Positions 59,301 to 64,000 of a DNA stretch of 64,000 nt are shown here, one piece after another. How positions within the stretch are numbered: the stretch's first letter is position 1; each line of letters begins with the position of its first letter. The stretch is from Nipponacmea schrenckii (lineage: Eukaryota > Mollusca > Gastropoda > Lottiidae): NCBI GenBank assembly GCA_030562195.1, contig JAUJPP010000006.1, positions 4,092,001 through 4,156,000 on the forward strand, given 5' to 3'. A model generated the notes under the pieces. It was not told the origin of the DNA. It worked only from the letters and a program-made list of their open reading frames with translations, and searched no databases. Both the position numbers and the translations under genes were made by a program.

Positions 59301-59799
59301 ATAGCCAGACAAATGTTGTAGTTTCTAGGTTATGATATATAACAGACCGTATGGTCAGATATAACAGACTTTGTACAACTCTTAAATAATATATCATGCT
59401 ATCGGTAAGTTAAGTTCAGATAAATGTGAAAAATAAATGAAGACGTCTGAATGGAGAGTTGAGTTTTTGAGTATGAAAAAGTTACAACACTATTAAATAA
59501 CCTTTCAGACTTATATAATACAACTATAATTATCATTTAAACAACTTAGTCCAGAAATTTTCTGGTCTAGAAAGTCTTATTTCATAATGCCATCTAAACA
59601 GTTCTGCTTCTCAAGTTTTAATTTGATTGAGTTTCTATATTTGATGGATGGAGATATTGCAGGGCATTAGAAGCGATGATAGATCTATCCTGGGGTTAGT
59701 TTTGGTTTCTTGGTGACATAAAATTATTGCAAACTAAAAAAAGAAAAAAGAAAGAAATAACTAGATTTTAAAAGATAACGACTTATGTTCACAAGTCTG

Positions 59800-59935
59800 C
59801 CGTGACAAGGATCCTTTCTACCAGCTGGTCCTTGGCCAAACTCTTGGCATTGATCTTTCCCTGATTATCCATACTCATTTACAGCTGGGTGGACTGGAAT
59901 TGTGAGTGAAGAGGACTTATTCAAGGTGATCAGAC
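59800..59935 (-). mobile_element. SINE family 2 body fragment (-)
   Basis: AAGGATCCTTTCTACCAGCT, TTGGCATTGATCTTTCCCTG and ATTTACAGCTGGGTGGACTG: the reverse complement of the body at 42080-42200. Confidence 0.7.
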
Positions 59936-60088
59936 CTGTATATAAAGATGCCTCTGTATTTGGTGACTTAACATTATTATCCAAAAATCAGGTTTCTTTA
60001 AACATCACACTGATGTGTAATGGGGGAAATTTTGGGATCATTATGGCCTCTCTCACAGTTTGAAATTTAAAAAAAAAACATATATATA

Positions 60089-60461
60089 CTGTAAGGCTAG
60101 AAATTAATGCGTCAACAAATTAATGCTACATAGGGTATAGAGACTTAAATGCGAGTACAAATTAATGCGATCAGCGATAGGTGTCTACAAGTGTTTAATG
60201 AATGAAGACATGAACAATGATCAAGGTTTTATCTTTAAATAGTCAAGTTTGAAAATCTTTTGTTTTTTTTAAAGTCATTGATTACTAATCAGCTTCAAAT
60301 TTAGAGATTATTACCTAATTACTTAATCCCGCCCGGTCTCAATTTAAATACTTAACTCCATATAATTCACTTGCAAATATGTATTTACAAATTAATGCGA
60401 TCGAGAATAGGTCGCATTTAATGCATTAATTTCTATCTCGCAATAATTTGTAGCCTTACAG
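60089..60461. mobile_element. MITE with CTGTAAGGCTA terminal inverted repeats (373 bp)
   Basis: CTGTAAGGCTA at 60089-60099 and TAGCCTTACAG at 60451-60461, with TATA directly outside both ends (TA or TATA duplication). Inside, ACAAATTAATGCGATC occurs twice (about 60147 and 60387), and ATTAATGC motifs recur near both ends. Non-coding. Confidence 0.8.
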
Positions 60462-62098
60462 TATATTTGGCTCTAGATTATTTAAATATATTGTATATTT
60501 TAGGATTGTAGAACTGCCGAGGGATCTATAAGGTGCAACACCTATTCTACAGTTAGGCTTTAAAAAATATTAGAAATTGGTTTTGAGGTTATTTTAATAC
60601 AGTGTCTATTTTAGGATTGCAGCAATAATTTCTAAATCCTCCAAGCAAATTATTTATTTTCAAAATTCAAATGTTATATTAGTAAGAGAGAAGTCATATA
60701 TCGTACAGTTTGATACCATTCGTTGATTCTGTACCTTCTAATTCTCTAAAAGAATTCTTTCTACACTGGGGAATATGTAAATTGATGATAAAACGCAGGC
60801 ATGATGAGTTTGAAAGTGTTTGACATGGATGACTTGAGTATAAAATGGGAAGCATTAGAGAAACCAAACCTATGATATAGTCCCAAAAGACGTTATAACT
60901 CAATTTATCTGCAATTATCATATAATTTCAATTGGTGCAACGCTAAAAAAAATACAACATAATGCTGATTGAAACTCATATTTTCCGATTCGATGATTGG
61001 ATTCCCTAAGGAACAGCCCAATATTCTATTGTATTATCAAGGTATATAATTCTCTATTTCTATTCTAGACAATTCTTTGCTTACAGGAGCATATTGGTAT
61101 AAAAAACTGATATATACAGACTTCTATGGAAGTCTTTAGGATCCGGCAAATTTTTATATGTAATAATTAGCAGCACATCTCTCTGTATTTCTATATAAAT
61201 ATCAAACAGACTTGCTAATATGTCTGAATAAAACATTGGAGCAAAAATAAAAATTGTTTATTTTGACAGAAGTTTTCTTTTTTAAAGCCTCATCTTGGTT
61301 CTGTCAAAGCATCATCATAGTTTTTTTCCAACTGAGATCACCATTAATCATCTTCATTGGGAAATAAAGAAATGGATATAGGCCTACACCACACCCAATG
61401 AAAAGTGCCGGGAGGCAAAATATTTTTAGTGATGACAGTTAAATCAAAGATTATATAACGAACTGTAAGAGAATTGAGATTTACAATTAAATCCTAGAAA
61501 CTTATTTCACTTGAAAAAAAGAGGGCACACAGAAGTTTAGAAAGGGTATTTTTACTTTAAGCTTAATCTGTCGGTGGTAGAAATCTAATCAATTGCATTA
61601 AGTATAAAAAGAAAAGATTTTGTATAGTTTTCAAATTTTGTATCCCTTTACGAGTCCACACAGTTTAGATTTGTCAGGTTTGAAGTAGTATCAGAATTTG
61701 TGTATTTAAGTATATCTAGAGCACTATATCACTTTAATAAAAGTCAATATATTGCTTTAAAAAATTATGACAAAGAAATATTGTTTTATTTGAGTGAAAT
61801 GCAGCTCTAATTCTATAATCAATGATAGTAATTGAAATGTAATAATTTTTGATGGATGATTTTGAACCTTAACGTTGCGATAAGCCCAGTTTTTTATGTT
61901 TTAAAACAATAAAGACCTCTCAATCATAAATTGTAATTGTACATGAGAATTGATATGAAGGCAGACAGATATCTTGCTAAAAGTAGCTAGTTTTTTTATA
62001 AAAGGTTTTTCTAAATTTTTGTTTTTTGTATCATGGACACTGATAGGATCAACCTACCTTCTCAGGATCATGTTCCACTTTTCAATCAGACCTCTGTG

Positions 62099-62217
62099 GT
62101 TCCTGCAATTCCACTAAAACTAAATGTTTGATGACATCATTATGCAATAAAGCATATAAGGCGATTAGTGATGTCATCCAACACTAAGACTAAGACTTAA
62201 CTGAATTGCAGGAATTA
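62099..62217. repeat. Foldback sequence with ~50-bp arms
   Basis: Left arm TTCCTGCAATTCCACTAAAA ... TTTGATGACATCATTA. Right arm TGATGTCATCCAACACTAAG ... GAATTGCAGGAATTA. The arms are imperfectly complementary, with a ~15-nt loop. It could be a small MITE or an RNA hairpin. Confidence 0.6.
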
Positions 62218-64000
62218 CTGATGTCGGATTAAAAATGGGAATGTTGTAAATTGTAGCTTTTAGAGTAAATATAAACAATTAAGAAAACTTAACAATCTCT
62301 TTTAAGGTGGGGCCATTTTATTTCTGATAATTCCTTTTCAAGATCCTACTTGCCCATGATTGGATCAAACAAAGTAATCTGATTGGTTATTATTTAAATT
62401 TAAATAAATTCCTATCAATGATTGGCTAATCAATTTCAACCAATCCAATGCCTTTGATTACTAATCTGATTATTGGATGAAACAATAAGAGACCAAAAGT
62501 ATAACTGTGCGATGGCTAGAATGTTGACCCTAACTCTTCCATTCAACTGCCATTAACTGTACAATCCAATACGGTGCCTAAAGAATTCATTCTCCACGCT
62601 CACAAATACCAGTCAATGTTTCAACTTAACCCAGATCAAATTATGTTCAGTAATCAAACTTTTAAACATAAAAAAAAACAAATCATTTCTTGTTGTGTAA
62701 ATGTTCAAACCAATTACATTATGTAATGACCTTTAAACAAAAACACCATTCAGAATCGATCTTTATCAGAATTTACTCAGTTTGACCTTTAAAATTCCAT
62801 ATCAAGTCTATTTATAGTATCATAGAAATGAAAGTGAAAGAAGGTAGCAGACCGAATAATTTGGATATAATACAATTTACTATTAACACGCTCAGAAAGA
62901 GTGGAAAATACTCTTCTTTTTACTTTTTGATCTGGACACTTTACCTTATTAGACTTCTCTTCATATTATAGTAGACTCTATCATCCATAGAAAATTTTCA
63001 ATCATTTTATCATAGCGCGATAAAGGAAGGGTAAAGAAGCCTACAGCCTGTTTGAGAAAATAGGAAGATTAGTTAACGTGAGTGAAACCAACTGATTCCA
63101 TCTAATCATGGCATTTTTATGGCCAGCTTCTTTGAATCAAGTCCGATATTAACATGCCTTTAAGTGAAATAAAGTTCGTTAATTAAGAAACTCAGACACT
63201 AACGATATACTAGTGTTTAAATAACAAACCTCAATATCATCATTGAGAACATTTCAGAAATTAACAACAGGTTTGTTAGATAATCATAGATCTGATTAAT
63301 GTCAAATTTCCCAAATTATCAGTTAGCTAGTCTATGAAATCCTTCAATTGGAGAGGTAAAATATTGTGTAGTGCTAGGATCAACAGAAGTGACGCCATAT
63401 GGATTCATAATTATAAGGGAATAGACCACAGCAATATCCTACATTTTTTTTTATCTATCAAGGGGCCTTTAACATACACAACAAAAGCACACAAAGCCTT
63501 GGTTTATTGTCTCATTTGAGAGAACACTTTTTACATGTCAGCCTTGATAAACTTCAGACAAAATGACTACGGTACATATATATTTTCAGACACATTATCT
63601 TCTGTACAGTAATCTCTATGCCATTAGCACAAAAATTATGTAAAAAGCTTTTCTTCAAAGAATATATTGTGAATCAGGGGTTTCAGTTATTCCACTGTGT
63701 TTGATGACATCAATAATTTCAAAATGTGCTCAAATCGCATAATTTTATGATTACAGTTTTACTGTCTTATTGAAAATTCGAATGTTGCGAATTAATGCTA
63801 TACTTATATTAGGAAGCCTCTTTACAATGCCTTTAAGAGATCATTTGGGACCATTGATATTCTTAGCAACAATTTGGAAAAACAACCAACGGTTACTACA
63901 GAGACAAACTATGTTAAATATTCAACAGACATGTAACATGTAATTGTAAAATCTGTTAATCTTACATCAATTTTCCCGCCGTCATCACAAGTGCACAAAT

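Larger units (their letters stand above)
57239..64000 (-). other. TIA intron, at least 6.8 kb, to the window edge
   Basis: No RRM1 exon is recognisable on the minus strand, so the upstream exons are beyond 64000. Contents: family 1 SINE pieces (- at 58985-59300 and 63460-63570, short pieces at 60005-60055 and 60500-60560), a family 2 SINE (-, 59800-59935), a MITE (60089-60461) and a foldback (62099-62217). Confidence 0.65.

Noticed and set aside
57239..64000. Missing RRM1 exons of TIA
   Set aside because: I looked on the minus strand for LYVGNL and NWAT-type coding sequence with splice sites and found none. They are probably outside the window, though an exon could have been overlooked by eye.

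Overview
The window is animal nuclear DNA. It is AT-rich and intron-dense, with GT-AG introns, long 3' UTRs, tRNA-derived SINEs, MITE-like elements and many minisatellites. It carries the 3' parts of two conserved genes arranged tail to tail. The tankyrase and TIA-1/TIAR proteins are highly conserved, so they show a bilaterian; together with the repeat style I infer an invertebrate, probably a lophotrochozoan such as a mollusc. The species cannot be fixed from the sequence alone.

Left part (1 to ~13.2 kb, + strand): the last 16 coding exons of a tankyrase (PARP5) gene, whose 5' half lies outside the window. The exons join in frame without a gap (1929 nt, 642 residues and a stop). They encode the ankyrin clusters equivalent to vertebrate ARC4 and ARC5, a Ser-rich linker, the SAM domain and the complete PARP catalytic domain with its H-Y-E triad and C-H-C-C zinc motif. 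A ~4 kb 3' UTR probably ends just after ATTAAA at 13197.

Middle (~13.2 to 13.9 kb): a short intergenic gap between two convergent 3' ends.

Right part (~13.9 to 64.0 kb, - strand): the last nine coding exons of a TIA-1/TIAR RNA-binding protein gene. They encode RRM2, RRM3 and the Q/G/Y-rich prion-like tail, and end in a tiny terminal exon (7 codons counting the stop, the first shared with the previous exon) at 17559-17578. RRM1 lies beyond position 64000. The exons total about 0.9 kb in ~46 kb. The rest is very large introns holding two tRNA-derived SINE families, four short inverted-repeat elements (two flanked by TTAA), reverse transcriptase remnants and at least eight tandem arrays.

The most interesting signals lie where repeats meet splicing. 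(1) A 36-bp tandem duplication copies a tankyrase 3' splice site four times, and all copies stay in frame. (2) One 36-bp palindromic minisatellite occurs in two TIA introns in opposite orientations, flanking the RRM2 exons, a layout that could fold the pre-mRNA. (3) A 44-bp array starts exactly at a tankyrase 5' splice site. (4) T9 tracts directly follow two TIA 5' splice sites, which suggests autoregulation. I found no bacterial, viral or CRISPR-type system and no further protein-coding gene.
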